A DNA stretch of 56,326 nt from DASWIG01 sp965371445 (lineage in GTDB: Bacteria > Acidobacteriota > Thermoanaerobaculia > Multivoradales > J023): positions 1 through 56,326 of the forward strand of contig CBDUYN010000044.1 of assembly GCA_965371445.1 (NCBI GenBank), written 5' to 3'. The notes under the pieces are model-generated. The model was not told the origin of the DNA, did not search any database, and saw only the letters and a program-made list of their open reading frames with translations. Every line of letters starts with the position of its first letter. The stretch's first letter is position 1. The position numbers and the translations under genes are program-made. Of this stretch, positions 9,882-17,552 are shown piece by piece.

Positions 9882-11696
9882 CTACTTACCCTGACGCTTG
9901 CGCTGCACAGCCTTGAGGCGCTTCTTGCGCAACCGAAACGCCGCCGGCGTGACCTCGACGGCTTCGTCGACACGAATCAGCTCGATCGCCTGCTCCAGGC
10001 TCAACCGCCGCGGCGGGATCAACCGCTCGAGCTCCTCGCTCGTCGAAGAACGGATGTTCGTCAGCTTCTTTTCCTTCGTGATGTTGACGTCGAGGTCGTT
10101 CGAGCGCGCGTGCTCGCCGACGATCATCCCCTCGTAGACCTCGGTGCCGGGAGCGACCAGGAGCGTTCCCCGCGGCTGGAGGTTCTCGATCGCGTAGGCC
10201 GTCGCCTTGCCCACCCGGTCGGCGACCAGCGAGCCGGTCGAGCGGTGCGGGATCTCGCCCTGCCACGGCTCCCAGCCGTCAAAAAGCTGATGCATGATGC
10301 CCGTGCCCCGCGTGTCGGTCAAGAACTCCGTGCGGAAACCGATCAGACCGCGCGACGGTATCCGGTACTCCATGCGCACCCGGCCCGAGGAATAGTTCGT
10401 CATCCGCAGGAGCCTGCCTTTGCGCGGCGCGAGCTTCTGTGTCATGACCCCGATGTATTCCTCCGGGCAGTCGATGACCAGGTGCTCCATGGGCTCGGAA
10501 CGTACGCCATCGATCGTCCGGATGATGACGTCGGGCTTGCCGACCGTCATCTCGTAGCCCTCGCGGCGCATCATCTCGATCAGGATCGCCAGCTGCAGCT
10601 CGCCGCGGCCCGAGACCTGGAAGACCTCGGGAGTGTCCGTCTCCTCGACGCGAATCGAAACGTTTCCGAGGGTCTCCTTGTCGAGGCGTTCTTTTAATTT
10701 GCGCGACGTCACGTACTTGCCTTCGCGGCCCGAGAAGGGCGAGTTGTTGACGGCGAAGGACATGGTGATCGTCGGCTCGTCGATCTGGATCGGCTTCATG
10801 GGCCGCGGATCGTCGCGCTCGCAAAGGGTGTCGCTGATCGAGATCTCGTCCAACCCGACGACGGCGACGATGTCGCCCGGCCGGGCGACATCGACCTGAA
10901 CGCGCTTCAAGCCGTCGTAGCCCAAAAGCCCTGAGACCTTGGCCGGCCAAGTGCCCTCGGCCGAGGCGCGGCAGATCTCCTGGCCGACGCGGATCTCGCC
11001 GTTGTGGACGCGGCCGATCGCGAGCCGTCCCACGTAGTCGTCGTAGTCGAGGGTCGTCACCTGGAGCTGGAGCGGCATCTCGGGGTCGTAGACCGGCGCC
11101 GGCACGTAACGCAGAATGGCCTCGAAAAGCGGCATCAGGGGCTCGTCCTCACCGTCCTCCTCGCGGCGGCAGGTGCCCTGCTTGGCGTTGGCGTAGAAGA
11201 CGGGGAACTCCATGAGCTCCTCGGGGGCCTCGAGCTCGATGAAGAGGTCGTAGACCTCGTCTAAAACCTCGTGGGGACGGGCGTCGGAGCGGTCGATCTT
11301 GTTGACGACGAGGATCACCGGCAAGGCACTCTCGAGGGCCTTGCGCAAGACGAAGCGCGTCTGGGGCATCGGTCCTTCGCCCGCGTCGACCAGGAGAAGG
11401 ACGCCGTCGACCATCTTCAGGATGCGCTCCACCTCGCCGCCGAAGTCGGCGTGGCCCGGCGTGTCGACGATGTTGATCCGCGTCCCCCTGTAGCGGATCG
11501 CCGTGTTCTTGGACATGATGGTGATGCCCTTCTCCCGCTCCAGGTCGATCGAGTCCATGACCCGTTCGGCGACCTGCTGGTTGTCGCGGAAGATGCCGCT
11601 TTGCCAGAGGAGGGCGTCGACCAGGGTGGTCTTGCCGTGGTCGACGTGAGCGATGATGGCGAGGTTACGGACGTCGTCGCGGGTCTTCTCGGGCAC
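9882..11696 (-). CDS. typA: BipA/TypA ribosome-associated GTPase
   Basis: 604 residues, full length for the family. A translational GTPase that binds the ribosome and supports 50S assembly and stress or cold growth (family knowledge). The G motifs are intact: AHVDHGKTT (G1), the EKGITI switch (G2), DTPGHADF (G3), NKID (G4). The EF-G-like domains and the BipA-specific C-terminal region (SRGLIGFRTEFLTDTRGTGIM, TAYAIENLQPRGTLLVAPG) are present. The GTG start at 11696 has CCGGAGG about ten bases upstream. It is convergent with the protease and divergent from the transporter gene, so probably monocistronic. Confidence 0.97.
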   Translation of the reverse strand: MPEKTRDDVRNLAIIAHVDHGKTTLVDALLWQSGIFRDNQQVAERVMDSIDLEREKGITIMSKNTAIRYRGTRINIVDTPGHADFGGEVERILKMVDGVLLLVDAGEGPMPQTRFVLRKALESALPVILVVNKIDRSDARPHEVLDEVYDLFIELEAPEELMEFPVFYANAKQGTCRREEDGEDEPLMPLFEAILRYVPAPVYDPEMPLQLQVTTLDYDDYVGRLAIGRVHNGEIRVGQEICRASAEGTWPAKVSGLLGYDGLKRVQVDVARPGDIVAVVGLDEISISDTLCERDDPRPMKPIQIDEPTITMSFAVNNSPFSGREGKYVTSRKLKERLDKETLGNVSIRVEETDTPEVFQVSGRGELQLAILIEMMRREGYEMTVGKPDVIIRTIDGVRSEPMEHLVIDCPEEYIGVMTQKLAPRKGRLLRMTNYSSGRVRMEYRIPSRGLIGFRTEFLTDTRGTGIMHQLFDGWEPWQGEIPHRSTGSLVADRVGKATAYAIENLQPRGTLLVAPGTEVYEGMIVGEHARSNDLDVNITKEKKLTNIRSSTSEELERLIPPRRLSLEQAIELIRVDEAVEVTPAAFRLRKKRLKAVQRKRQGK

Positions 11697-11939
11697 GGGT
11701 GAAGGCCTCCGGGGCGATCTCTGGCGTCGAGGAGGGACCGGACGGCGCGAACGGCGTCCGGGGCAGGGCTGGAGAAGCTACCATGGTTCTCCGTGACGCT
11801 CAAGAGCGAGGTGCCGAGGTGCCTGCCGCGGCGACTGAGCGGCGACTGAGGCGCGAGCCTCGCTTGCGTCGGGCACGGCTCTTGCGCAAACCGGGTCGAA
11901 ACGTTGTACCCTCACCCCTTCCCTTTCAAGGACCGAAGC

Positions 11940-14192
11940 ATGTCAGCAAGCCACTCCCCCACGACTGGACACGGATTCGGCACGACGCCCGTCTTCCTGG
12001 CGTCGATCTCGACCATCCTCGGCGCGGTCCTCTTCCTGCGCTTTGGCTTCGCCGTCGGGCACGCCGGCGTCTGGGGCACGCTTCTCATCGTCCTCCTGGG
12101 CCATCTCGTGACGATCCCCACGGCGCTCGCCATCGCCGAGATCGCGACCAACCGGCGCGTCGAGGGCGGCGGCGAGTACTTCATCATCTCCCGAACCTTC
12201 GGCACGACGATCGGCGCGGCGATCGGCGTCGCCCTCTACTTCTCGCAGGCGGTGTCGGTAGCGTTCTACATGATCGCCTTCGCCGAATCCTTCAAGCCGC
12301 TGGCCGGATGGTTCGAAGCTCAGACGTCCTGGGAGCTCGACCCGCGCTTCATCTCGTTGCCGGCGACGCTCGTCCTCGTGGGGGTGGTGATCTTCAAGGG
12401 CGCGGCGCTCGGGGTGGGGGCCCTGCGGGTCGTCGCCGCGATCCTGGCGATGGCGCTCCTGTCGTTTTTCCTGGGCTCAGCGCCCGCCGACGCCGAAAGC
12501 GGCGCCCTGGCGCTCGCCACCGGACCCGTGGAGGATCACCATTCTCTGATGCTGGTCTTCGCGATCGTCTTCCCCGCGTTTACCGGCATGACGGCGGGCG
12601 TCGGATTGTCCGGCGACCTGCGCAACCCCCGCCGGTCCATCCCCCTGGGGACGCTCGCGGGGACGCTCATCGGCATGGTGGTCTACGTGGCTTTGGTCTT
12701 CAAGCTGGCGAGCTCGGCGACGGCCGAGACGCTCGCCGCGGACGTCCACTCGCCCGAGCTCGTCATGACCCGGATCGCTCTTTTCGGACCGATCATCCCC
12801 ATCGGTCTGGCCGCGGCGACGATCTCGTCGGCCATCGGCTCGATCCTGGTCGCTCCTCGCACGCTCCAGGCCCTCGCCGCGGACGGCCTCGTGCCGAGCC
12901 GCAGCGTCAACGAGCTTCTGGCCCGCGGACGCGGAGCTGCCAACGAGCCGCGCAACGCGACGCTCGTGACCGCCGCCTTGGCGCTCGTCACCGTCGCCTT
13001 GGGCAACGTCGACTTGGTCGCCCGGCTGATTTCGATGTTTTTCATGGTGACTTACGGAGCGCTTTGTGCGATCAGCGTCCTGGAGCACTTCGCGGCCCGT
13101 CCGAGCTACCGTCCTAGCTTTCGTTCGAAGTGGTATCTGAGCCTTCTCGGCGCGGTCATGTGCGTGATGCTGATGTTTCAGATGGATCCGCTCTACGCGC
13201 TGCTCTCGATCGCCGTCATGGTCTTGATTTATCTCGGCCTGCGCCGGATGCGCGGTGGCGTCGACGACCTCGCCGCCATCTTCACCGGGGTCATGACCCA
13301 GGCGTCGCGGCGGTCTCAGGTCACGCTCCAGCAACGCGTGAAGTCGCTCCACAGGGCGGAGGAGTGGCGTCCGTCGATGATCATGGTCGACGGCCGGACG
13401 TTCGACCGCGCGGCGCCGCTCCAGTTTTTCGGCTGGATCTGCCACCGCTACGGATTCGGCCTCTACCTCCACTTCGTCAAGGGCCTTTTGAACCGCGAGA
13501 CGGCCGACAGCTGCCGCGGGATCCTCGACCGCCTGATCGAGAAGGTGGTCCGACAGGAAAGCGCCGTCATCGTCGACACGATCGTCTCGCCGTCGATGCG
13601 CTCGGCCCTGGCGCAGAGCCTCCAACTGCCGGGTGTGACAGGGATGGAGAACAACTCGATCCTCTTCGGGCTCTCGGACCACGACGGCGAGGACGTCCTC
13701 GCCGAGGTCGAGGACGGCTGCCGCATGGCTCTCGCCGTGCGCATGAACACCCTGGTCCTGCGCCATGGCGACCATTTCTTCGGCAGCCGCTCGCTGGTCC
13801 ACGTCTGGCTCGGCCGTCACGACTACAAGAACGCCAACCAGATGCTTCTCCTGAGCTACATCCTGCTCGGGCATCCGGACTGGCACCACGCCGAGATCCA
13901 CGTCTTCGCGGCCTATCCCAAGGCCCAAAAAGACCAGCAGGAGGCGCGCCTCTCGGAGATGATCACGAGCGGCCGACTGCCGATGAGCACCAAGCACCTC
14001 GAGATCGTGGAGACCGACGACCGGAGCGACTTCAACGAGATCGTCGAGAGCCGCTCGCGCGACGCCGACCTCGTGATCGTCGGCTTCACAGAGCGGCATC
14101 TGGAGAACCGCGGCGGGGAGCTCTTTCGGGACTTCCCGGCTCTTAAAGACGTCCTCTTCGTCTGTGCGCAGCAGCGGATCCTGATCGAGTAG
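11940..14192 (+). CDS. APC-superfamily permease, SLC12 (cation-chloride cotransporter)-like
   Basis: About 750 residues. The first ~450 residues contain about 12 transmembrane helices beginning GTTPVFLASISTILGAVLFL, with GGGEYFIISRTFGTTIGAAIG typical of SLC12-type members of the amino acid-polyamine-cation superfamily. The last ~300 residues are cytosolic and resemble the C-terminal domain of cation-chloride cotransporters (HVWLGRHDYKNANQMLLLSYIL, ADLVIVGFTERHLEN). It probably moves ions or small solutes across the inner membrane; the substrate cannot be told from sequence. ATG 11940 is used: it precedes the first conserved helix, and a preceding AAGGA is visible. A TTG at 11904 is an alternative. 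Confidence 0.88.
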   Translation: MSASHSPTTGHGFGTTPVFLASISTILGAVLFLRFGFAVGHAGVWGTLLIVLLGHLVTIPTALAIAEIATNRRVEGGGEYFIISRTFGTTIGAAIGVALYFSQAVSVAFYMIAFAESFKPLAGWFEAQTSWELDPRFISLPATLVLVGVVIFKGAALGVGALRVVAAILAMALLSFFLGSAPADAESGALALATGPVEDHHSLMLVFAIVFPAFTGMTAGVGLSGDLRNPRRSIPLGTLAGTLIGMVVYVALVFKLASSATAETLAADVHSPELVMTRIALFGPIIPIGLAAATISSAIGSILVAPRTLQALAADGLVPSRSVNELLARGRGAANEPRNATLVTAALALVTVALGNVDLVARLISMFFMVTYGALCAISVLEHFAARPSYRPSFRSKWYLSLLGAVMCVMLMFQMDPLYALLSIAVMVLIYLGLRRMRGGVDDLAAIFTGVMTQASRRSQVTLQQRVKSLHRAEEWRPSMIMVDGRTFDRAAPLQFFGWICHRYGFGLYLHFVKGLLNRETADSCRGILDRLIEKVVRQESAVIVDTIVSPSMRSALAQSLQLPGVTGMENNSILFGLSDHDGEDVLAEVEDGCRMALAVRMNTLVLRHGDHFFGSRSLVHVWLGRHDYKNANQMLLLSYILLGHPDWHHAEIHVFAAYPKAQKDQQEARLSEMITSGRLPMSTKHLEIVETDDRSDFNEIVESRSRDADLVIVGFTERHLENRGGELFRDFPALKDVLFVCAQQRILIE

Positions 14193-14299
14193 CCGACGCG
14201 CGGTGCTTCTCGGCTCCGCGTCGATCTCCGCATCCGGGGCGCAAAGCATAGACGCCGATCCTCTTAGTCCCCCTCGGGCGTTTCGTCCTGGCGATCTGC

Positions 14300-14568
14300 C
14301 TACAATTGCGTCAAGATCTTGTCGTAGTCGGTGTGGGAGCCGACCCAGAACCAAGCGATCGTTTCTCCTTCCAGAAGTCCCAAGGCCCTGTAACCACGAC
14401 TGATTCGAACGGAGTAGACCGGGTCCTTCGTGTGCGCTCGTTTGAAGTGGAGGCTCGGATGCTGCGGGTTCTTCTGCCACAATCGATAGCTCTTTCTCGC
14501 CTGTCCCCTGACCGTGTCGGAAGCTGGCGGAAGAGCGCGATAAAGTCGTCCAGGAGGATGGACTTCAT
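14300..14568 (-). pseudogene. RelE/HigB-like toxin gene with a -1 frameshift
   Basis: ATG 14568 overlaps the antitoxin stop as ATGA, a classic translational coupling. The first ~17 codons (MKSILLDDFIALFRQLP) are in one frame; the rest of a typical toxin (DTVRGQARKSYRLWQKNP, HPSLHFKRAHTKDPVYSVRI, RALGLLEGETIAWFWVGSH, YDKILTQL) is in the next frame. Restoring one base near 14517-14522 would give an intact ~90-residue mRNA-interferase-like toxin. It is either a genuine inactivation, a programmed shift or a sequencing error. Confidence 0.8.
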
Positions 14569-14783
14569 AGCTCGTCGAAGCCCATCTCCCGGAAGTGACC
14601 GGCTTGGACGTCCTGGCGTGCCTTCTCCACCAGCTTCGCCAGCTGGTCCTGCGACTTGGCGAAGGCCGCGGACCAACGCTCCTCGTCGGCAAGCTCGTCC
14701 AGGATGATGGTGGCGATGGCGTCCTGCTCGGACGGCGGGAGATGGTGGACCTTCTCGATAGCCTGCACCAGAAGCTGAGTCAT
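14565..14783 (-). CDS. Antitoxin of RelE/HigB-type pair
   Basis: 72 residues, mostly helical (TQLLVQAIEKVHHLPPSEQD, ILDELADEERWSAAFAKSQD, LAKLVEKARQDVQAG), typical of small antitoxins encoded upstream of RelE-like toxins. AGGAGG lies just upstream of ATG 14783. Its stop overlaps the toxin start by ATGA. It would bind and neutralise the toxin and probably repress its own promoter (family behaviour). It appears intact, while the partner toxin is frameshifted. Confidence 0.8.
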   Translation of the reverse strand: MTQLLVQAIEKVHHLPPSEQDAIATIILDELADEERWSAAFAKSQDQLAKLVEKARQDVQAGHFREMGFDEL

Positions 14784-15018
14784 CTGTTGTCCTCCTTTCG
14801 CGGCCGGCATCGATCCGGCCGATCCTTTGGGTGACCCTACCACAAACCGTCCAGCTCCGAAGACTCGGGCGGTAGAGCGGCGGAGGATGCTTCAAGACGC
14901 GCCAAGCCGTCGATCGCGACGACGGAGCAACTGACGTGACTCGACGCCTGCCGGTGACTTGGACGTCTTGCCCGAAGTGCAAAGTGCCGAAGTGGGTGGG
15001 ACCACACAGCTGAGAGGC

Positions 15019-15273
15019 TCAATAAGCTTTGTCGCGGGGAAGAACTCGAAGAATCACGAGGATAGCGCGGTCGGCATCCTTGCGAAAACGAACGCGCCAG
15101 TCACCAATCCTGAGCCGCCATTCCGGAGGCTCGACATCCGTCAGTCGAAGCACGTCGCCGACCCTCGTTTCGGCGTATCGATCTACGGCAGTGACGACAC
15201 GAGCCTGGGCCTGAGGGTCCAGCTTGCGAAGGTCCTTGAGAGCCCGCGGCGTCCATAGGACCCGCCAGATCAT
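15019..15273 (-). CDS. ParE/RelE-family toxin
   Basis: 84 residues, the usual length. MIWRVLWTPRALKDLRKLDP, GDVLRLTDVEPPEWRLRIGDW and RVRFRKDADRAILVILRVLPR are characteristic of the RelE/ParE fold (beta sheet with Arg-rich active face). The ATG overlaps the antitoxin stop (ATGA, 15270-15273). It acts on translating mRNA or on gyrase in known relatives; which one cannot be told here. Unlike the neighbouring toxin at 14300-14568 it is intact. Confidence 0.9.
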   Translation of the reverse strand: MIWRVLWTPRALKDLRKLDPQAQARVVTAVDRYAETRVGDVLRLTDVEPPEWRLRIGDWRVRFRKDADRAILVILRVLPRDKAY

Positions 15274-15521
15274 GAGAGGCCCAACTGCCGCTTCACTTCT
15301 TCAGAGGAGAGGAGCTTGCCCTGGTCGGCTTCTTGCCGCGCCTCGGTGAGACCGCCGTCGAAGTCGTCGTCGTCGGGTTCGTCGTCGAGAGGCGCCGATG
15401 CCAGAGACCGGGAAACGGGATCCGCTGTAAGGCTCAGCGCCTCGAGAACTCGTGTCGCGGTCGAGAGGTCTGGTTCGGGGAGATCATCGACCAGATGGTG
15501 AAGGGCCTGTCGTGCCGTCAT
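15270..15521 (-). CDS. Antitoxin partner of the ParE/RelE toxin
   Basis: 83 residues: an N-terminal helical part (MTARQALHHLVDDLPEPDLS, TATRVLEALSL), an acidic linker (DDEPDDDDFDGG) and a short C-terminal helix (SSEEVKRQLGLS). The composition and ATGA overlap with the downstream toxin fit a type II antitoxin. AAGGAG precedes the ATG at 15521. Confidence 0.82.
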   Translation of the reverse strand: MTARQALHHLVDDLPEPDLSTATRVLEALSLTADPVSRSLASAPLDDEPDDDDFDGGLTEARQEADQGKLLSSEEVKRQLGLS

Positions 15522-15583
15522 GCCTGCTCCTTTCTTTGGATTCTACCACTTCGATCGGAATCTCCTAAGAGGCGATCACGAAC

Positions 15584-15677
15584 CCCAACCCCCGCCGACA
15601 CGGGGAAGGAAGCCGATGTCGTTCTGCCCAGCGGCGGCCTCGGGCCGGGCCGATCCCCGCGGACGCGGGGAAGCCAA
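15584..15677. CRISPR. Possible two-repeat CRISPR remnant (type I-E-like repeat)
   Basis: The segment 15655-15673, within GGGCCGATCCCCGCGGACGC..., closely resembles the reverse complement of type I-E repeats, with the palindromic CCCCGC/GCGGGG stem followed by GAAG. A decayed copy at 15590-15608 (CCCCGCCGACACGGGGAAG) lies 65 bp upstream, about one repeat-spacer period. No cas genes or further repeats are in the window. Two imperfect repeats are weak evidence; chance GC-rich palindromes are possible. Confidence 0.25.
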
Positions 15678-15894
15678 CCTGGCCAAGGAGCTCGGGCGCC
15701 TTCACGACTGGAGGGAGAAGTTCTGGGGCCGACGTTACCGTCAGACGGTGATCAGCGACGAGCCCGAGGCGCAGCTCGCGAGCCTCAAGTACCTCATCGC
15801 TCAGGGAACGCAAGCGGGCCTGGTGGCGAGTCCTCTCGACTGGCCAGGGCTCAACTGCGCCAAGGAGCTCCTCGAGGATCATCTTACCACTTGA
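15667..15894 (+). pseudogene. Fragment of a REP-associated Y1 (IS200-like) transposase gene
   Basis: Encodes ANLAKELGRLHDWREKFWGR, RYRQTVISDEPEAQLASLKY, LIAQGTQAGLVASPLDWPGL, NCAKELLEDHL, which resembles the mid-to-late part of Y1-type transposases (WREKFWGRRY, LKYLIAQG, SPLDWPG). The N-terminal part with the HUH motif and the C-terminal end are missing. The recognisable part begins right after the CRISPR-like repeat, so a deletion junction lies near 15670. Confidence 0.65.
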
Positions 15895-16217
15895 ACCTCG
15901 CGACCCTCTAGGTCCGCCTGGGCCGCGCCGGCCCTGATTTTCGGAAGACCCCAGGTATGGGACGACCGAAATCGTAGCCAGGCGACGGTCTCGTCGTAGC
16001 TCTCGTCTCGAAGCTGCTCGCCTCGGCCGGTGTGATCCAGGGATCGCCGGCTCGGGATGACGGCTTTCGGCGGGGGAGGGTCGCGACCCTTGGGAGGGCG
16101 AGAGCCTGGCGCTCGTCGCCGAGGCTCGGGCGGCAAGACGGCGGCGACGGTGCCGCCGTCGGCCTGCGCCGTCGCGGTGGCGAGTAGGAAGGATGCGGCG
16201 AAAAGGGTCGATCTCAT
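15879..16217 (-). CDS. Small secreted protein, proline/arginine-rich
   Basis: 112 residues that I do not recognise. A clean signal peptide (MRSTLFAASFLLATATAQA) is followed by a Pro/Arg-rich linker and a hydrophilic tail containing SYDETVAWLRFRSSH and AQADLEGREVQV. GGAGG lies eight bases before ATG 16217. The 3' end overlaps the transposase fragment by 16 bp convergently. It may be a truncated form of a larger exported protein. Confidence 0.45.
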   Translation of the reverse strand: MRSTLFAASFLLATATAQADGGTVAAVLPPEPRRRAPGSRPPKGRDPPPPKAVIPSRRSLDHTGRGEQLRDESYDETVAWLRFRSSHTWGLPKIRAGAAQADLEGREVQVVR

Positions 16218-16426
16218 CAGTGGGTTCCTCCAAGCTCACGGAGCCAGTTGCATCCTCCTGAGTGGCGGCGGTGTCAGCCCAGGGCGAGCACCGACCCTAT
16301 CAGGGGAAGGCAACCAGCTGAAGCCCGCGGCCTGCGGGTACGGCCGACCTTGGAGGTGCTCACGCCCTCTGCGCAGGAGCTGGGGTCCTACTTCTCGGCT
16401 CTCTCGGTGCAGCGGCGCTGGAGCTT

Positions 16427-17011
16427 CTAGGATCTACCTTGCTTTTGCCTGACGAGGTATTTGATCGTCCGCCAGATGGTTTCCAGTCCCATCTGATCCG
16501 CCCAGCTCTCGATGTAGTCATGATCCAGCTCATCACCGCTGACCATCATGATCCCGGTGATGTCGCGGAGATGTTTCTCAGACCCTCCTTCCCGAAAAAA
16601 GTCCATCTTCTTGAGGATGACGTCTTCGGCGGAGGAAAAGAACGCTTCACAATCCTGATCAGGCTGGACACGCCTGGCCCGCTCGAATCGACTACGGTTG
16701 AAGAGAGAGTCCTCTGCGACCATGAGGTCGATCTTCAGACTGGAAGGGATATGAATGACATTGCACATCCCTCGCCGCTCCACGGCGCGTCGTAGAGCGT
16801 CTTCACTAAGGTAGAATTCTTCTTGCGGGAAGGCCGCCAGGAATTGTGGAATAAACTTCTCCGTCAGATCGACGACGATGTCGATGTCGTTGGTGAATCG
16901 GGGTTCCCCATAGTAGATCGCCGCGACCGAGCCTGTCACGAAGTAGCGAAGCCCGAGCTCCTCTAGTATGAGGATGACGGTTTGGAGCAGCTTATCTGGC
17001 TGTATATCCAT
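16427..17011 (-). CDS. Nucleotidyltransferase-fold protein (AbiEii/DUF6036-like)
   Basis: 194 residues. The motif YFVTGSVAAIYYGEPRFTND followed by IDIVVDL is the G-S...D-x-D core of the polymerase-beta-like nucleotidyltransferases; downstream VILKKMDFFREGGSEKHLRD matches the K..R region of AbiEii/DUF6036-type proteins. Such enzymes act as toxins that modify tRNA or proteins in several type IV and related systems. It overlaps the preceding small gene by 20 bp, supporting a two-gene toxin-antitoxin-like operon. Its base composition is lower in GC than its neighbours, hinting at horizontal acquisition. Confidence 0.8.
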   Translation of the reverse strand: MDIQPDKLLQTVILILEELGLRYFVTGSVAAIYYGEPRFTNDIDIVVDLTEKFIPQFLAAFPQEEFYLSEDALRRAVERRGMCNVIHIPSSLKIDLMVAEDSLFNRSRFERARRVQPDQDCEAFFSSAEDVILKKMDFFREGGSEKHLRDITGIMMVSGDELDHDYIESWADQMGLETIWRTIKYLVRQKQGRS

Positions 17012-17225
17012 GAGAGAGTCTCCGGGCCACCTCTTCTCGAACCTGTTGCTCGCTCCAGTCGGGGTGGTCAGCCCTCAACATGCTTGTCAGCATACGGCGC
17101 GCCGACGTATACAGACCGAATGCGATGCTCAATCGCTCGGCTCCGGTCTTGGTCCGGAGGATCCGCGCGACGTCCTCGTCGACGATCTCTACGCTTCTCG
17201 GGTCTAGTCGAGTTTGGGACTTCAT
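16992..17225 (-). CDS. Rv0078B-related antitoxin-like protein
   Basis: 77 residues from ATG 17225: KSQTRLDPRSVEIVDEDVAR, ILRTKTGAERLSIAFGLYTS, ARRMLTSMLRADHPDWSEQQ, VREEVARRLSHG. The T-G-x-E-R-L-x-x-A...HPDWS...EVARRL pattern matches the Rv0078B-related antitoxin family as I know it. It overlaps the nucleotidyltransferase gene by 20 bp and precedes it, the usual antitoxin-first order. An ATG further upstream (17267) would add a hydrophobic extension unlike the family. Confidence 0.72.
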   Translation of the reverse strand: MKSQTRLDPRSVEIVDEDVARILRTKTGAERLSIAFGLYTSARRMLTSMLRADHPDWSEQQVREEVARRLSHGYTAR

Positions 17226-17348
17226 GTCTGGATCATAGCGGATCATCAGGAGACTGGCCACCAGCATCCGGATTCGCGGTGGGACGGTCGCTACGATCGC
17301 GGGTCCCCAGCCGGCCGCGCTGTAGAAGCGGTTGCCTGGCGAATCGGC

Positions 17349-17440
17349 TCAGGGCGTCGAGCTCGACCAGGCCGAGGCGTCGCCGGTCTCGAAGCCGTCT
17401 CGATCCAGGTGGTACCGCTGGCGGAAGACCGAGGTCGGGT
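17349..17440 (-). pseudogene. C-terminal scrap of an exported protein with GDASAWS motif; otherwise empty 17226-17552
   Basis: Within the 327-bp stretch upstream of the aminotransferase gene, one minus-strand frame ends in LDRDGFETGDASAWSSSTP and stop. The string DGFE(S/T)GD(T/A)SAWS is a recurrent tail in secreted proteins of Acidobacteria and related groups. No upstream coding part is recognisable, so it looks like a leftover 3' end. Apart from this and the aminotransferase ribosome-binding site I see nothing in 17226-17552. Confidence 0.35.
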
Positions 17441-17552
17441 TCGGAGGGCCCTGACCACGGCACCTGCGGTATGACACCGGAGCCTGGCGGTTCAGGTTCC
17501 GAAGAAGAAGAAGACGGACTCGCGTAGGATAGAAGCCAGGAGGAGACCCATC

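Noticed and set aside
12477..14480. 667-codon minus-strand frame opposite the transporter
   Set aside because: His/Asp/Arg-rich shadow without recognisable motif or start.
16218..16426. Possible gene or RNA between the small secreted protein and the nucleotidyltransferase
   Set aside because: Short plus-strand frames lack start signals and similarity; no tRNA-like or riboswitch-like folding could be seen by eye.
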